6,967 nucleotides of DNA from Bacillota bacterium (GTDB lineage Bacteria; Bacillota_A; Clostridia; Lachnospirales; Lachnospiraceae). Shown here piece after piece: positions 5,841 to 6,967 of this stretch. The notes below the pieces were generated by a model. It was not told the origin of the DNA and ran no database searches. It saw nothing but the letters and a program-made list of their open reading frames with translations. The position numbers were made by a program, and so were the translations under genes. The stretch covers positions 1-6,967 of the forward strand of contig JAEZSL010000316.1 in NCBI GenBank assembly GCA_023443925.1, written 5' to 3'. Position 1 is the stretch's first letter. Every line of letters starts with the position of its first letter.

Positions 5841-5889
5841 AACACTAAATCTGGATTTAATAGTACACCTTAATGGTTTAAGTTCACAA

Positions 5890-6828
5890 TTATCCAATTA
5901 TTTTTCTATACTTTTCAAGTTCCGGTTTGTTGCCAAGAACGAAATGATTTTCTTCAATTTCAACCCATTCCGGCTTATGGACGGAGTAATCATGTTTGGA
6001 GGGATCATAAACTTTAAGTCCCTTTTTCTTCTCAGCAATTGGATCGGGCATGGGAATAGCAGATAACAAGGCCTGGGTATAAGGATGGAGCGGATTGTTA
6101 TACAATTTTTCCGTTTCACCCAGCTCTACCAGTACTCCCTTATGAATTACCGCGATCCGGTCTGCAATAAAACGCATAACAGACAAGTCATGGGCAATAA
6201 AGAGATAGGTCAGATCCCTTTTCTTCTGCAAATCCGATAAGAGGTTAAGTACCTGGGCACGTATGGATACATCCAGCGCGGAGATAGGTTCGTCTGCGAT
6301 GATGAATTCAGGCTCCATAATAAGTGCTCTGGCAATACCGATCCGCTGTCTTTGTCCCCCTGAGAATTCATGGGGAAAACGGCTGGAGAATTCCGGCAAT
6401 AACCCGACATCTTTTAAAGCTTTTTCAACCATCTGCCTTTTTTCTTCTTTGCCAGACTTATGTTTTGTGTTAAAAAGACCTTCGGATACAATATAATCTA
6501 CTTTGGCTCTCTCATTCAAGGAAGCCATAGGGTCCTGGAATATCATCTGAATTTTCTGAGTCACTTCCCGGTCCAGTTCCTTTGAAATAGTTCCGTTGAT
6601 TTTTTTGCCATCAAACAAAATATCGCCGCTCATAGTTGGGTTGATTCGGATGATAGCCCTGCCGATGGTGGTTTTACCGGAACCGGATTCGCCTACCAGT
6701 CCAAAGGTTTCGCCTTTATAAATATCAAAGCTTACATCATTCACCACTACCGTTTTATGTCTGTGTTCGCCAAAACTTACTTTTAAGTTTTTAACTTCCA
6801 ATAATTTTTTTCTTGTATCACCTGTCAT
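5890..6828 (-). CDS. oppF: OppF/DppF-type ABC transporter ATP-binding protein
   Basis: This 312-residue protein is one of the two ATPases that energise an oligopeptide/dipeptide importer at the inner face of the membrane. All nucleotide-binding motifs are intact: Walker [10 protein letters not shown] (46-54), Q-loop FQDP (Gln98), signature FSGGQRQR (155-162), Walker B FIIADEP with Glu180, D-loop SALD and H-loop His213 in IAHD. The C-terminal oligopeptide-transporter segment, [18 protein letters not shown], places it in the Opp/Dpp family; members of this family may also carry nickel or oligosaccharides, so the substrate is not proven. Its ATG overlaps the stop of the upstream OppD-type gene (ATGA) and follows GGAGGG eight bases upstream, so the two are translationally coupled. 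A terminator follows. The neighbouring peptidases support a peptide or muropeptide substrate. The symbol is by family only. Confidence 0.95.
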   Translation of the reverse strand: MTGDTRKKLLEVKNLKVSFGEHRHKTVVVNDVSFDIYKGETFGLVGESGSGKTTIGRAIIRINPTMSGDILFDGKKINGTISKELDREVTQKIQMIFQDPMASLNERAKVDYIVSEGLFNTKHKSGKEEKRQMVEKALKDVGLLPEFSSRFPHEFSGGQRQRIGIARALIMEPEFIIADEPISALDVSIRAQVLNLLSDLQKKRDLTYLFIAHDLSVMRFIADRIAVIHKGVLVELGETEKLYNNPLHPYTQALLSAIPMPDPIAEKKKGLKVYDPSKHDYSVHKPEWVEIEENHFVLGNKPELEKYRKIIG

Positions 6829-6967
6829 TTGTTAATCCCTCCCTGACTGCGAAGTTTTTTGATATGCTGCGGAGGATCAACTTTGGGTGCTCTGGGATCC
6901 ATTAACCAGGAACGTACCTTATGGGTAGAACTCACCTCAAAGTAAGGAGGTCTTTCAAGAAAATCTA
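6825..6967 (-). CDS. oppD: OppD/DppD-type ABC transporter ATP-binding protein, C-terminal end only
   Basis: Only the last 46 codons are inside the window; the gene continues past the right edge. The encoded tail contains [20 protein letters not shown] and APKVDPP, which matches the C-terminal segment typical of OppD-type ATPases following their oligopeptide-transporter signature. The ATPase motifs lie outside. The TGA stop at 6825-6827 overlaps the ATG of the OppF-type gene, the usual tight OppD-OppF coupling. The permease and binding-protein genes are probably further upstream beyond the window. Family assignment rests on the short tail plus the partner gene. Confidence 0.8.
   Translation of the reverse strand, partial: DFLERPPYFEVSSTHKVRSWLMDPRAPKVDPPQHIKKLRSQGGINK

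Noticed and set aside
5898..6496. Alternative frames of 66 to 77 codons inside the OppF-type gene on both strands
   Set aside because: The main frame has every ABC ATPase motif intact, so these are overlapping shadows.
1..6967. tRNA or rRNA genes, integrase or transposase
   Set aside because: I looked for tRNA-like cloverleaf segments, rRNA stretches and mobile-element protein motifs and saw none.

Overview
The window looks like a chromosomal segment from an anaerobic, low-GC Firmicute, most likely a Clostridia member close to Lachnospiraceae. This is inferred from the moderately AT-rich sequence, strong AGGAG-type ribosome binding sites, sigma-A-like promoters and the flavour of the proteins; no rRNA or other marker gene is present to prove it. 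Every credible gene lies on the minus strand, so transcription runs from high to low coordinates.

Right end (6967 to about 5785): the last 46 codons of an OppD-type ABC ATPase overlap by ATGA the start of a complete OppF-type ATPase. A structured hairpin followed by a U-rich tract closes this peptide-transporter operon. Middle (5736 to 2658): a promoter with a leader of roughly 140 nt drives a class A beta-lactamase-like serine hydrolase without a signal peptide. A set of 33-bp tandem repeats then leads into a strong promoter for a YkfC-like NlpC/P60 endopeptidase with SH3-like domains, followed after 57 bp by an M19 (renal dipeptidase-type) metallopeptidase. Left of that (2657 to 1487): a second, divergent class A-like serine hydrolase, possibly fused to a relic of a small cysteine-containing protein and closed by a long hairpin. 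Left end: a GyrI-like ligand-binding domain fused to a C-terminal zinc ribbon, with an operator-like inverted repeat over its promoter and a strong terminator behind it, then a truncated lipoprotein of an NMT1/THI5-type ABC transporter.

Taken together, the Opp ATPases, NlpC/P60 endopeptidase, M19 dipeptidase and two cytoplasmic SxxK hydrolases suggest a peptide or muropeptide uptake and recycling neighbourhood, analogous in logic to Bacillus ykfABCD. None of the four hydrolases shows a signal peptide, so they would act on imported peptides in the cytoplasm. This joint role is an inference from families and proximity. The sequence shows several separate promoters and terminators rather than one operon.
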